Made by a program: the position numbers and the translations under genes. The notes beneath the pieces were generated by a model, which was not told where the DNA came from, did no database searches, and saw only the letters and a list, made by a program, of their open reading frames with translations. From positions 1 through 64,000 of the forward strand of contig CAYVKV010000004.1 in NCBI GenBank assembly GCA_964452355.1: a stretch of DNA of 64,000 bases, written 5' to 3'. Positions 42,509 to 52,777 of the stretch are shown here, piece after piece (the stretch's first letter is position 1; each line of letters begins with the position of its first letter). The DNA comes from UBA1450 sp964452355 (GTDB lineage Bacteria; Patescibacteriota; Microgenomatia; UBA1406; GWC2-37-13).

Positions 42509-44785
42509 TTACTGTTTATTGAATTCAATTAGAAATATTCTGTCAGATGAAATTGAGGTATTATAGATGATTTCATTATCCTTCGCAAGAGGAGAAAGAT
42601 TGTGTCGCTCAATGGTCATATTTTTGGGATAGGAAAATGTAAATTTAAAGTCAGAATTTTGGGAGCCGATCTGTTTTTGCAGTATCAATTGATACGTCCC
42701 ACCCCCCGATACAATGGTTGTGGGGAGTTTGTATGCTATTGCTACCGTTTTGGATTGTTGCGGCTCAATTGATAGCAAAAATCCAACGGTTTTATTTTCA
42801 AAATTTGTTTCATCGTAATCTTCAATAATGACACCATCAACCGTTATCGATTCAATAAATGAATTTGGCGGAATGAGTAGCTGAAAGTAATTTTTATATA
42901 TTCCACCCGGAAAGACTCCTTTATGAGAATCATTTGTGTATCTGACCGTGTATGAGTTTGTAATCTTTCCTTTTGCATCGACACTAACCTTCAGCTCCAT
43001 CGGGTTACTTGTAAAGAAATTAGCCTTATTTACTCCAAGATTCGCGTCCAGAGGAAATAAATAGTCTGGAATACAATGGAGTGCGTCAGAAAGTGAACAG
43101 GAAGGTTTGAGAATTCGACCCGACCAATAATTTTTTTCAAATAATGATTGTATGTCTGGGTCTTTTGAGAACAAGACGAGCTGTTTATTATCGAGAGATC
43201 GCTCAAACTCTTTAAGAATTATTGGTAACGAAGCATCGTGAAGACCAAATAGCATTTGGTTTGCGACACTTGAGAGAAAGCTTTTTTTCTGTTGTGAGCC
43301 GGGAAAAAAATCTTCTTCCGCATAAAGTTGTGCTTTAATATAAAAATTTTCAGAGGTTATTGATTCTTTAAAATCCGGAATATAGAGTGATTTGACAGAT
43401 TTTAAAAGGTTTTGAACTCCGGTTGTTGTGATGAGCATTCCTCCATCAAAGTTTGACTCATTGATTTCTTGATTGAGTAAATATTCTGCCTCCTTGAAAT
43501 TGATAACGAAGTCTCCCGTAAAGGCCGAATCTCTCAAAAACCAATGTGTTTGGTTGAGAAACTTTGAAATCGGTTTTGGCGGGTCGATGTGGGAGAACAG
43601 CTGACCATCAACATCATATACATCAAACAGTTCCAGTTCTTGTATGGTGAAATTTTTCACTCTGAGTATTGCGAGAGATCCGATAAAGCCGCCTCCCGGT
43701 CGAAGCTCCATATTGTTTGCAAAAAGGAGCAAGTATTTTTTTTCGGTGTCTTTTGCGAGTAATTGCTCCACATGGGGGAGCAATTCTTGAGCCAATTGAA
43801 GTGCCTGTGTTGATTGTTCGAGGATTTCTTTTGCATTTTTCAATTCTTTTGACCAAGGAGGGAGTTTATTAACCAGAATTTGAACATGTTCACTGAGAAG
43901 TTTTGTTTCAACTGAGATACTCTTTTGTGCCAAAATCATGTTTTGATATTCTTGTTCTGATTTATTTTTCAACATGAGTCCATCGATAAATATCGCGGCA
44001 TCAGCGCGAAGTTTTTTTTGAGAAACGAGTACGTGCTGCGTAGATTCATTTACTTGGAAAAGATCTTCGATGGGAAGAGCAAGAGAAAGAAAGTGATAAG
44101 ATGGTCGCGCAAATTGATACATTCGAGTGGCCAAAACCAGTGAATTTCTTCCATAGGTGGTAAGCCTGCTTGATTGCAAATCGTTGGTGATATTTTTTGC
44201 AGCGCTGAAATGAAAAAAAGTCGAAGCGATAAGTGGGGGGAGAAAGAGTATTTGGGAAAGAAAAATACAGAAGAACCCGATTACGATCAGCATCTTTGGT
44301 TTTCGAATGCGTTGCCAAAGAGAAACGGGTGGCGGTACCTGATTTACGCCTCGTGAATATTTTTTTTGGCGATGGTATATATGCAGATAGTTGTCTGACG
44401 TTCGGGAAAAAACAAACCAAAGGAGCGTATCGATATCTTTTTCACTATGTTCGGGAGATGATTCGATATTGATAATTTTGACATGACTCAGTTTGTGATC
44501 GTAAACATACGAACTCAAGGTTGTTGCACGCTCTTTTTGATCGAAAAGAATGTAGAGAACCTTTTTGTCTGAATCATTTTTAAACTCAGATGGAATGATA
44601 AGTGAGTAATCAAGGAAGATAATCACGTTAAAGCTTTCGTATTCGTCGCTCATTTTTGAACGTATTATTGTCACTACGCTCATACTCTGAAGTTTCTTAG
44701 TGAGAAGAGTAAGAAATGCAGATTTTTTTGGCGAAACGATAAGCGCTGATTGGTCCTGTCCGTCTATTTCCGTAGTCAGAATCAT
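42509..44785 (-). CDS. DUF4012-domain membrane protein
   Basis: 758 residues. A helix near 170-190 follows a cytoplasmic N-terminal part; the rest lies outside. NNMELRPGGGFIGSLAI is the signature of DUF4012, and GGTYQLILQKQIG lies late. Common in CPR and Actinobacteria surface operons. Function unknown. Confidence 0.85.
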   Translation of the reverse strand: MILTTEIDGQDQSALIVSPKKSAFLTLLTKKLQSMSVVTIIRSKMSDEYESFNVIIFLDYSLIIPSEFKNDSDKKVLYILFDQKERATTLSSYVYDHKLSHVKIINIESSPEHSEKDIDTLLWFVFSRTSDNYLHIYHRQKKYSRGVNQVPPPVSLWQRIRKPKMLIVIGFFCIFLSQILFLPPLIASTFFHFSAAKNITNDLQSSRLTTYGRNSLVLATRMYQFARPSYHFLSLALPIEDLFQVNESTQHVLVSQKKLRADAAIFIDGLMLKNKSEQEYQNMILAQKSISVETKLLSEHVQILVNKLPPWSKELKNAKEILEQSTQALQLAQELLPHVEQLLAKDTEKKYLLLFANNMELRPGGGFIGSLAILRVKNFTIQELELFDVYDVDGQLFSHIDPPKPISKFLNQTHWFLRDSAFTGDFVINFKEAEYLLNQEINESNFDGGMLITTTGVQNLLKSVKSLYIPDFKESITSENFYIKAQLYAEEDFFPGSQQKKSFLSSVANQMLFGLHDASLPIILKEFERSLDNKQLVLFSKDPDIQSLFEKNYWSGRILKPSCSLSDALHCIPDYLFPLDANLGVNKANFFTSNPMELKVSVDAKGKITNSYTVRYTNDSHKGVFPGGIYKNYFQLLIPPNSFIESITVDGVIIEDYDETNFENKTVGFLLSIEPQQSKTVAIAYKLPTTIVSGGGTYQLILQKQIGSQNSDFKFTFSYPKNMTIERHNLSPLAKDNEIIYNTSISSDRIFLIEFNKQ

Positions 44786-44875
44786 AAAGTATGAATAAAT
44801 TAACAGTTTTTGTAAATTGAAGAGGGCTCATCAAATATGAACGAGACCGCATGCGCACACTGATATAATTGTAAT

Positions 44876-45343
44876 ATGAAAAAGAAAATATGGGAACATA
44901 CGGAAATTGGGAACCGTATCAGCGAGTTCAAGGGAAAAAAAATCGTTTTAGTGGGCGGTTGTTTTGACCTCATTCATTACGGTCATCATACTTTTTTACA
45001 AAAAGCAAAAGAACAGGGTGACGTTCTTATTGTCGCACTTGAACCGGATAAGCACATTCGAAATAAAAAAAAGCGCCGGCCCGTGCATACACAGATGGAG
45101 CGCGCTGAGATACTCACCGCTTTGACCTATATTGATGCTATAATTCTTCTTCCGTACATTGCGGATGAAAGTGAGTATCAAAAGCTGGTTGAAATAATTC
45201 AACCGTTTATCATCGCAATAACTGAAGGAGATCCTCATAAAGATAAAAAACAAAGTCAAGCAGTTACGATTGGCGCAACAGTCAAAGAAGTGGTTCCTCT
45301 CATGCCACGGTTTGCAACGAGTTCGATTATTGAAAATTATTAA
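44876..45343 (+). CDS. cytidylyltransferase-like protein (RfaE/TagD type)
   Basis: 155 residues. GGCFDLIHYGH holds the HxGH nucleotidyl-transfer motif; later TSSIIENY stands where ISSTxxR is usual. It activates a sugar or alcohol phosphate as a CDP/ADP conjugate. TATAAT ends 6 nt before ATG (leaderless). Confidence 0.85.
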   Translation: MKKKIWEHTEIGNRISEFKGKKIVLVGGCFDLIHYGHHTFLQKAKEQGDVLIVALEPDKHIRNKKKRRPVHTQMERAEILTALTYIDAIILLPYIADESEYQKLVEIIQPFIIAITEGDPHKDKKQSQAVTIGATVKEVVPLMPRFATSSIIENY

Positions 45344-45357
45344 TAAAAATACAATAT

Positions 45358-45903
45358 ATGAGATTATTTCTTGGAGTGAGCATCCCAAATGAGTCAATAA
45401 AACAAATTAAAACCGCAATTGGTGCAATAAAAAATGAGTATCCGGAGTTTGATTGGGTTCCCGAGCACAATTATCATCTCACGATATTTTTTTTTGGTGA
45501 ACGAAGTGAAGATAGAATTCCAGATATGATTGAAGGAATAGAGCAAACGATATTTGATCTTAACCCGTCACAACTTTCAGTCTCTGGAGTGGGGCTCTTT
45601 GTTAAAAAAGGAATCAATATGCATATGACATACGAGAGGAGTAAAGAGCTTGAAGTCATTCATAACAGAATAATCTCTGTTATTGGAGCACAAATTCCCC
45701 AAAAACATGATTTATTCACTCCCCATACAACCGTTGCAAAATACAAACTTCCGTCAAAACAGCAGTATTTTCATCTCAAGAAAAAGGTAAAGAAAATAGC
45801 TGTTGACATAGAAATTCCTTTTGAAACGTTACATTTGTATGAAAGTGTAACGAAAAAACCATTTCCAGAATACCGTATTATTCATACGTTTCATCTTCAA
45901 TAA
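45358..45903 (+). CDS. thpR: RNA 2',3'-cyclic phosphodiesterase (ThpR)
   Basis: 181 residues. Two HxT motifs, YHLTIFF and PHTTVAK, define the 2H phosphoesterase family. MRLFLGVSIP start is typical. Likely RNA repair or end-processing. 14 nt after the previous gene. Confidence 0.9.
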   Translation: MRLFLGVSIPNESIKQIKTAIGAIKNEYPEFDWVPEHNYHLTIFFFGERSEDRIPDMIEGIEQTIFDLNPSQLSVSGVGLFVKKGINMHMTYERSKELEVIHNRIISVIGAQIPQKHDLFTPHTTVAKYKLPSKQQYFHLKKKVKKIAVDIEIPFETLHLYESVTKKPFPEYRIIHTFHLQ

Positions 45904-45958
45904 ACAATCATTCTCAAAAAATGACCGTATGTGAGGTGTTGTATTCTGGATGGTGGCT

Positions 45959-46156
45959 TTATCCTTTAATACTGTCCCAGGTTTCTTTTGAAACGAATTT
46001 TGTGAGCTTGACACCATCCTTTACCGCTTTAAGTGCGTAACGAATTTGAGTTGCTCCACTTTTTGTCTCTCTTTCATACGTTACTTTTTCAACAGTTGAA
46101 ACTGGTACTGAGACTTTCATTTTGTTTTTTACATCGTAAAATTCTACTTGATCCAT
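45959..46156 (-). CDS. small protein of unknown function (65 aa)
   Basis: 65 residues, no helix. VEFYDVKNKMKVSVPVS, then KAVKDGVKLTKFVSKETW. A compact beta/alpha fold with many Lys. I do not recognise a named family. A GGGGG ribosome site precedes the start (AAGGGGGTG). Confidence 0.65.
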   Translation of the reverse strand: MDQVEFYDVKNKMKVSVPVSTVEKVTYERETKSGATQIRYALKAVKDGVKLTKFVSKETWDSIKG

Positions 46157-46181
46157 ATATATCCACCCCCTTTCTTAATAA

Positions 46182-46505
46182 TTAGAAACGAATAACTGAC
46201 GTGATATCAAAGTAATTGTTTTGTGCCGAAATAAACAATCCAAACTGAATAATGATGAGTACCGTCGTAATCAGTAAGCTCTTGGTGAATTCTTGCTTGA
46301 ATACTGCAGAGGAATGACGAATGTCACCAAATAGTGCAGCGTGTTTTATGGGTTCAGACGGCGATATTTTAGTTTCAGGAGGTGTGTTGTGCCTGATGTC
46401 TGCGGTCGAGATTGCCATTTTTTCTTGCGTTTGCGGAACGTGAAGCACAAGAGGTTTTCTTCTACCCTTTGCTTGAAGCTTGTGTTTCTTCGTTTTTTTA
46501 GGCAT
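46182..46505 (-). CDS. membrane protein with basic N-terminus
   Basis: 107 residues from ATG at 46505 (a GTG-start frame extends to 46529). Lys/Arg-rich N-terminus (MPKKTKKHKLQAKGRRK), then a polar part, then one C-terminal helix (about 78-98). No family recognised. Confidence 0.55.
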   Translation of the reverse strand: MPKKTKKHKLQAKGRRKPLVLHVPQTQEKMAISTADIRHNTPPETKISPSEPIKHAALFGDIRHSSAVFKQEFTKSLLITTVLIIIQFGLFISAQNNYFDITSVIRF

Positions 46506-46661
46506 GAGGTCATTTAACCATATTGACACCTCATATGCAAGAGGTTACAATAATAAAATTCTTTGTTCAAATTTTTTATAATTTGATTGGTATAAAAAAA
46601 GTTTGAAAAATTTAAACTGTCTGTTTTTGTAGATTGTCAGAGCGATATTCATCAATTTTGA

Positions 46662-46691
46662 TTGACGCATCGATAAATAGTAGTCTACAAT
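46662..46691 (+). promoter_or_regulatory. promoter of the DUF3048 gene
   Basis: TTGACG (46662-46667), 18 bp, TACAAT (46686-46691). Leader about 27-34 nt. Confidence 0.65.
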
Positions 46692-46724
46692 AAATCAATT
46701 ATCATTTTTTACGAAACACTTGGT

Positions 46725-47879
46725 ATGGATAAAAAAATGCTTATTATTCTTGGTGTCGTGATTTATGCTCTTTCAACATTTGCATCATATAGTTATTTCA
46801 ATGCGCAAGCTTCAACGAAAAAAGTAGCTTATGAAGCGCCGGTTGGTGAGGATGGGAGCGCACAGGATGGCGCGCCAAAAACAGAACCCTGCCCATTGAA
46901 TGGACAATTATATTCAGAAGAACAGCGAAGCATTTGGGAAGCGCGACGCCCCCTTGGAATTATGGTTCAAAATAATATTGAAGCTCGACCACAATCGGGA
47001 TTGTCAGGAGCAGATATAGTTCATGAAGTTGTTGCAGAAGGCGGAATCACTCGTTTCCTTACGATCTACTATTGTGAAAATCCAGACGTAGTTGGGTCAG
47101 TCAGATCTGCTCGAATGTACTACATACAACTGCTTCAGGGATTTGGAGAATATCCACTATACGCTCATGTCGGGGGAGCAAATAAATCTGGACCTGCAGA
47201 TGCGTTAGGAGAAATCAGAAAGTTAAAATGGTGGAATTATAATGATTTAGATAATTTAGGGAGTGTCGGTTTTCCACAGATGTGGCGAGATTATGATCGA
47301 CTGCCGGGACGTGCCACAGAACATACTGTTTACACCAATACCGAAAAATTATGGTCTTATGCAGCTCAGAAACGCGAGCTTACCAATGTTGATGCGGATG
47401 GCGTTGAATGGTCTGAAGATTGGAAACCATGGACATTTCAAGGTGATGCAAAAATAGAAGAACGAGGTGCTGTATCAAAGATAAACTTTGGCTTTTGGGA
47501 TGATTCGCTTGGATCAGATTATCTTGTTGAATGGAATTATGATAAAACAACGAATCGATATTTGAGAGTCAATGGAGGTGAAAAACATATTGATTTCAAC
47601 ACAGACAAGCAACTTTCAGCAAAAAATGTGATTGTGGTTTTTGCAGATGAAAGTGTTGCAAAAGACGGATACGAACATGGACAACATCTTTTGTATGATG
47701 TGATAGGAACCGATGATGCGATCATATTCCAAAACGGTCAGGCGATCAAAGGGAGTTGGAAAAAAACCGACGAAGAAGATATGATGATATTTTATGATAA
47801 AGATGGAGAAGAGATAGAGCTGGTAGCGGGAAAGATTTGGATTGAAGTTCTCCCAACAGGAAACGACGTTACCTATTAA
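46725..47879 (+). CDS. DUF3048 (YerB-like) extracytoplasmic protein
   Basis: 384 residues. N-terminal helix (about 4-25). RPLGIMVQNNIEARPQSGLSGAD and VGSVRSARMYYIQL are DUF3048 hallmarks; GRATEHTVYTNT follows. Probably outside the membrane; role unknown. Confidence 0.88.
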   Translation: MDKKMLIILGVVIYALSTFASYSYFNAQASTKKVAYEAPVGEDGSAQDGAPKTEPCPLNGQLYSEEQRSIWEARRPLGIMVQNNIEARPQSGLSGADIVHEVVAEGGITRFLTIYYCENPDVVGSVRSARMYYIQLLQGFGEYPLYAHVGGANKSGPADALGEIRKLKWWNYNDLDNLGSVGFPQMWRDYDRLPGRATEHTVYTNTEKLWSYAAQKRELTNVDADGVEWSEDWKPWTFQGDAKIEERGAVSKINFGFWDDSLGSDYLVEWNYDKTTNRYLRVNGGEKHIDFNTDKQLSAKNVIVVFADESVAKDGYEHGQHLLYDVIGTDDAIIFQNGQAIKGSWKKTDEEDMMIFYDKDGEEIELVAGKIWIEVLPTGNDVTY

Positions 47880-47903
47880 TTTTGGGAAATTGAGTCAATT
47901 GCT

Positions 47904-48479
47904 ATGTTAGAAAAAATAATTCCATCAAAAGTACGAAGGAAAATACTTGAGCTGTACTTTCATCATATTGATGACAATTATTATCTTCGAGAAATTGTGC
48001 GAATGACTGATGAGGAAGTAAATGCGGTGAAACGAGAGCTTGACATTCTTCATGATGCAAAAGTTCTCTTAAGAGAACGGAGAACCAACAAAGTATTCTA
48101 TACTCTAAACAAAAACTATATATTTTTTGACGAATTCTTGAGAATTTTTACCAAATCCACCTCTCTTTCTGAATTACTTCTCAAAAATCTGAGCCAACTG
48201 GGGAAAGTAAAATATATAACTTTGTCGATGAAATATGTAAAACGAGCACCAATCAAAGAAGATGAAATCTACGCTCTTTTTGTTGGTGTGGTCGTTGTGC
48301 CTGAAGTAGAAAGTATTATGAATACCGCAAAGAAAGATTTTGGATGGGAGATCAATTATACGGTAATGACTGAAGATGAGCTCAAATTTCGAAAGAAAAA
48401 TAACGATCCCTTTATATGGAAATTTCTTCGACAACCAAAAGTCATGCTCGTGGGTCAAGAAGAAGATCTGGTAAAATAA
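47904..48479 (+). CDS. winged-helix protein with nucleotidyltransferase-like fold
   Basis: 191 residues. Winged helix (about 1-75: KVRRKILELYF, YYLREIVR, REL-LHDAKVLL-RERRTNKVFY). The rest may be a degenerate nucleotidyltransferase fold; no GS..SDxD motif. Likely a regulator. Confidence 0.65.
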   Translation: MLEKIIPSKVRRKILELYFHHIDDNYYLREIVRMTDEEVNAVKRELDILHDAKVLLRERRTNKVFYTLNKNYIFFDEFLRIFTKSTSLSELLLKNLSQLGKVKYITLSMKYVKRAPIKEDEIYALFVGVVVVPEVESIMNTAKKDFGWEINYTVMTEDELKFRKKNNDPFIWKFLRQPKVMLVGQEEDLVK

Positions 48480-48535
48480 CTCATCATAAGTAATTGAGAA
48501 TCATTATATTGTTGTACTTTAATACATAGCACCAC

Positions 48536-49909
48536 ATGAAATACATTCTTTACGTTTTCATATTCCTAGTGACCATTCTTGTTCTTTGGATTGATTTGCC
48601 TCGCTCTATTCCGATTAAATTTGCTGCATTTGGACAAACCGTTGATACCGAAATTAAGCCGCTCGTTATAAATATTCAGGGAACGAACTTCAGATATTAT
48701 AAAGAGTTCAAAACTCAACTCGGACTTGACCTTAAAGGGGGAAGTCATATGGTGTTTGAAGCAGATACCTCGGAAACAAAACAATCAGACCTTGAAGACG
48801 CGCTGAATGCTTCGCGTGATGTTATCGAGCGACGAGTAAATATGTTTGGAGTATCTGAGCCAGTCGTTCGAACGGTCAAGTCAGGAAATATATATCGCAT
48901 CTCGGTTGATCTTCCTGGAGTATATGACGTTGCACAGGCATCAGCGCTTATCGGTCAAACTGCCCAACTTCACTTTAAAACACAACCCAATGAAGATGAA
49001 GAGCCTCCTGTCGGTGATGATTCGGAATCAACGGAAAGTGCCGGTCTTGCATTATTCAATCTGACAAAAACTACCGATTTAACAGGGAAAGATGTAAAAA
49101 AAGCAACGGTAACATTTGACCCGCAAACCGGCCAACCACAAGTTGCCCTCGAGTTTACGAAAGAAGGGGGAAAGATGTTTGCAACTATCACGAAGGAAAA
49201 TATCCAAAAACAGGTGGGAATATTTCTTGATGATATATTGATCTCGGCGCCAACCGTACAGCAAGAAATTCGTGATGGAAATGCCGTGATCTCAGGAAGT
49301 TTCACATCAAAAGATGCAAAACAACTTGCAGTTGCCATTAACTCTGGAGCGCTTCCGCTCTCCATCAATCTTGTCGAGCAGAGAAGTGTCGGCCCGTCTC
49401 TGGGGACTATTGAAGTTCAACGAAGTGTAACTGCGGGAGTGGTCGGACTTGGAATGGTAATGATTTTTATGGTCGCCTATTATGGTCGTCTTGGTATGAT
49501 TGCAAATGTTGCACTCATAATTTATGGTTTGATTACTTTTGCAATATTTCGAGCGGTTCCCATCGTTCTGACTCTTCCGGGAGTTGCCGGATTTGTTCTT
49601 TCAATTGGAATGGCAGTTGATTCTAACATTCTCATTTTTGAACGAATTAAAGAAGAAAAGCGAAAAGGAAAATCATTTGATACCGCAATTCGCCTTGGAT
49701 TTGGTCGAGCGATAGATGCGATAAAAGATGCCAATGTCACAACACTTCTTGTTGCGTTTATTTTGTTTAACCCATTAAACTGGGAGTTTTTGCCGCAGTT
49801 TGGATTGGTACGTGGCTTTGCACTCACGCTTGCTGTTGGTGTCGCAACGAGTTTGTTTACCGGCATTGTGATCACGCGTCGATTGATACAAATTTTTTAT
49901 AAAAAATAG
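48536..49909 (+). CDS. secD: protein translocase subunit SecD
   Basis: 457 residues. One N-terminal helix, P1/head domains (about 50-270, with LGLDLKGGSHMVFE), and five helices with GMAVDSNILIFERIKEE. Uses the proton gradient to pull proteins out of SecYEG. Operon with secF. Confidence 0.96.
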   Translation: MKYILYVFIFLVTILVLWIDLPRSIPIKFAAFGQTVDTEIKPLVINIQGTNFRYYKEFKTQLGLDLKGGSHMVFEADTSETKQSDLEDALNASRDVIERRVNMFGVSEPVVRTVKSGNIYRISVDLPGVYDVAQASALIGQTAQLHFKTQPNEDEEPPVGDDSESTESAGLALFNLTKTTDLTGKDVKKATVTFDPQTGQPQVALEFTKEGGKMFATITKENIQKQVGIFLDDILISAPTVQQEIRDGNAVISGSFTSKDAKQLAVAINSGALPLSINLVEQRSVGPSLGTIEVQRSVTAGVVGLGMVMIFMVAYYGRLGMIANVALIIYGLITFAIFRAVPIVLTLPGVAGFVLSIGMAVDSNILIFERIKEEKRKGKSFDTAIRLGFGRAIDAIKDANVTTLLVAFILFNPLNWEFLPQFGLVRGFALTLAVGVATSLFTGIVITRRLIQIFYKK

Positions 49910-49936
49910 TTTTCTCTCTATTTGAAATAAATACGT

Positions 49937-50803
49937 ATGATACATTTTTTAAACTATTGGAAGGTATATTTGACAATATCATTGTCGGTAATTATCTTTG
50001 GACTCGTTGCAATCTGGCAATGGGGGTATATCTATTCGATTGATTTTGTAGGTGGCACTAATCTGGAATATCGATTTGAACCACCGGTTGAGCAACAATC
50101 TTTGGAGAATGTTGTGACTGAAAATGACATTGAAGTGATCCAAATTGAACAGCGATCAAACAGTGAATACGTATTGAGATTACAAGCAATTGATGAACAA
50201 AAAGAACTTGAGCTCCGAACCACTTTGGAAAATGATTTGAACACAAAAATTGAGGTTTTACGCAGCGAGACGGTCGGTCCCGTGATTGGTGCTGAGACAC
50301 TGAGAAAAACAGCAATTGCTGCAGCGATTGCGATTGTTGGAATATTGCTTTATGTTGCGTATGCATTCCGAAATTTCAACTTTGCTCTTGCTGCGATTGT
50401 CGCTTTGTTTCATGATGCATTAGTTGTTGTTGGGCTGTATTCGGCTTTGTCCTATTTCTTTGGCGCAGAGCTTGATACTCTCTTTGTCACGGCACTTTTG
50501 ACAACCATGTCGTTTTCAGTTCATGACACGATCGTTGTTTTTGATCAGATAAGAGACTATCGGAAACGATATGGAAAAGGAAATATTGAGGAATTTGCAA
50601 ACAAAGCGCTCACCGATACCATGGTTCGATCACTCAACAACTCATTCACCATCATGTTCATGCTTCTGGCACTTGTTCTTCTCGGCGGGACCACGATACG
50701 ATTTTTCGCGGTTACCCTTCTTATTGGTACGATTACCGGCACCTATTCGTCACCGTTTGTCGCAACTCCTATTGCGGTGTGGTTGGAGAAGGTGAGAAAG
50801 TAG
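49937..50803 (+). CDS. secF: protein translocase subunit SecF
   Basis: 288 residues. Six helices with the P1-like loop; SIDFVGGTNLEYRF and SVHDTIVVFDQIRDYR. Pairs with SecD. 27 nt after secD. Confidence 0.96.
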   Translation: MIHFLNYWKVYLTISLSVIIFGLVAIWQWGYIYSIDFVGGTNLEYRFEPPVEQQSLENVVTENDIEVIQIEQRSNSEYVLRLQAIDEQKELELRTTLENDLNTKIEVLRSETVGPVIGAETLRKTAIAAAIAIVGILLYVAYAFRNFNFALAAIVALFHDALVVVGLYSALSYFFGAELDTLFVTALLTTMSFSVHDTIVVFDQIRDYRKRYGKGNIEEFANKALTDTMVRSLNNSFTIMFMLLALVLLGGTTIRFFAVTLLIGTITGTYSSPFVATPIAVWLEKVRK

Positions 50804-50813
50804 CTTGAAAACC

Positions 50814-51437
50814 ATGAACATCCATCCGTATCCAATTGGAGAGATGCAATCAAATTGTTACCTTCTTGAAAAAGAGGGACAAGCACTTCTTATTGATCCC
50901 GGAGACTCTGCAGATTTTCTTCTTGAAAAGATTCAGATACAAAGATTGGAACTGGTTGGAATCATCGCAACACATGGTCATTTTGACCATATTATGGCAG
51001 TTGGCGAGATTCAGATGTCGTATCCGGAATTACCATTATTCATTCATGAAAATGACAGATTTCTTCTCAAAAGAGTCGTTGAAACAGCGCGACATTTTTT
51101 GGGATATGATCCCGTTGTTGTACCTATAGAATCGGCAGAGAATATGAAGCAGGGAAAATTGTCTATTCATGATTTTAACTTCACAATCATTGAAACACCG
51201 GGACATACACCGGGAAGTTGTTGTCTCCATTTTGAAAGGGAAAACGTTCTTTTTTCTGGAGATACATTATTTAAATCAGGAATTGGACGATATGATTTTT
51301 CATACAGTGATAAAGAGGATTTGAAAAAGTCTCTGGAGCGCATATTAGAGTTGCCTAAAATTACAACAGTATGTCCCGGGCATGGAGAAGAGACGTCTGT
51401 TGATGAAGAGAAGAATATTATTCAGCAGTTTTTTTGA
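50814..51437 (+). CDS. metallo-beta-lactamase-fold hydrolase (glyoxalase II-like)
   Basis: 207 residues from ATG at 50814; the frame begins with TTG at 50805. Metal motif THGHFDH, later TPGHTPGS, FSGDTLF and CPGHGEET. Zn-binding residues are all present. 10 nt after secF. Its last 20 bp overlap the convergent CCA gene. Confidence 0.9.
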   Translation: MNIHPYPIGEMQSNCYLLEKEGQALLIDPGDSADFLLEKIQIQRLELVGIIATHGHFDHIMAVGEIQMSYPELPLFIHENDRFLLKRVVETARHFLGYDPVVVPIESAENMKQGKLSIHDFNFTIIETPGHTPGSCCLHFERENVLFSGDTLFKSGIGRYDFSYSDKEDLKKSLERILELPKITTVCPGHGEETSVDEEKNIIQQFF

Positions 51438-52770
51438 TTTTTTGGAGTTGAGCAAGGAGTTCTTCTCGTACATTTTGGAGCTTTCCATCATCAATCATTT
51501 CAAAAAGTTTATTCATTACTTCGCCGACTTTTGGACCAGGTTTTATTCCAAGTTCTTTCATCACATCTTCTCCCGTGATTTTTAAATCATGTACGGTAAA
51601 CGGAACATTTTGTACTTCGGTTAATCTTTTTTTGAAAAGCTCAGTGCGCCACGACGTTTCTTTTGCGCCAGATCCCAGACGATCTCCGGTGCGAAGTGCG
51701 ATCATTTCATCGATATTCTCAACCCCAATTTGTCGAATAAACCTACGAAGAGCTTTATCGGATTGATCTTCAGACACCGTAAATTGGTGATGACGGACCA
51801 GTAAGACCAATTGTTTCTTTTCATCTTTTGAAAGTTTGAATCGATTGGCGATCTGTTCTGCTTGTTTTTCTCCAACGATTTCATGATTGTAGAATGTGAT
51901 AATTTGGGTCTTCTCATCTTTTTGATACGTCTCAACTTTTCCAATATCGTGGATAAGGGTGGCAAATCGGGTAATCACATTCTCTGAAGGGCAGTGTCTG
52001 AGTGATTCAACCAAATGCGTCCCCACGTCATACATATGATGACGTTGTGGACTTTTCTGATCAACTTCAAAACTTGCTTCAACTTCAGGAAGAATGCTTT
52101 TTAGGATGTGGGCACTTCTTAAAAACAGTATCCCTTCAGCTGGATTTTTTGAAGAAAGAATTTTGAAAAACTCATCTCGAATACGTTCCCAAGAAATACT
52201 GGTGATGAGATGTGAGTTTTTTTGTATCGAATCTTTGGTGTTTTTTTCAATAAGAAAGCCAAGTTGTGCAGCTTGTCTGATTGCTCTCATGAGCCGTAGT
52301 GCATCTTCCTTCAGACGTTTGTCCGGATCTCCAACTGCTCGAATGATCCGATCCTTGATATCTTTTTGTCCATCATAGGGGTCATATAATGTTTCGCCGT
52401 CATACGCAATCGCATTGATCGTAAAATCTCGTCTTGCCAAGTCTTCATTCAGATCTTTTGACCATTCGATTTTATCGGGATGACGAGCATTAGTATATTC
52501 TGATTCTTTCCGATGAGTGGTGACTTCAAAAACAAGATTTTCTTCACCGAGTTTCATCGGAATGCCAACAGTACCAAACTGATTATTGTAAAAACTATGA
52601 GGAAACAATTTCATGATCTCTTGTGGCGTTGTGTCAGTTGTAAAATCCCAATCATTGATCGGGTGATCCATAATAAGTCCGCGGACGGTCCCCCCGACGA
52701 GATATATTTTGTGTCCCGCATCTGAAAATTGTTTCATGAAGTCGGTGATGAAGTCTGGAAGTTTGAGCAT
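51418..52770 (-). CDS. cca: CCA tRNA nucleotidyltransferase with HD domain
   Basis: 450 residues. GGTVRG (about 26-31), catalytic DWDF, RRDFTINA and RLKEDALRLMRA. Then an HD domain with IHDIGK. Adds CCA ends; the three tRNA genes here lack encoded CCA. TATAAT ends 6 nt before ATG (leaderless). Confidence 0.93.
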   Translation of the reverse strand: MLKLPDFITDFMKQFSDAGHKIYLVGGTVRGLIMDHPINDWDFTTDTTPQEIMKLFPHSFYNNQFGTVGIPMKLGEENLVFEVTTHRKESEYTNARHPDKIEWSKDLNEDLARRDFTINAIAYDGETLYDPYDGQKDIKDRIIRAVGDPDKRLKEDALRLMRAIRQAAQLGFLIEKNTKDSIQKNSHLITSISWERIRDEFFKILSSKNPAEGILFLRSAHILKSILPEVEASFEVDQKSPQRHHMYDVGTHLVESLRHCPSENVITRFATLIHDIGKVETYQKDEKTQIITFYNHEIVGEKQAEQIANRFKLSKDEKKQLVLLVRHHQFTVSEDQSDKALRRFIRQIGVENIDEMIALRTGDRLGSGAKETSWRTELFKKRLTEVQNVPFTVHDLKITGEDVMKELGIKPGPKVGEVMNKLFEMIDDGKLQNVREELLAQLQKIKKTAE

Positions 52771-52777
52771 AGTGTCA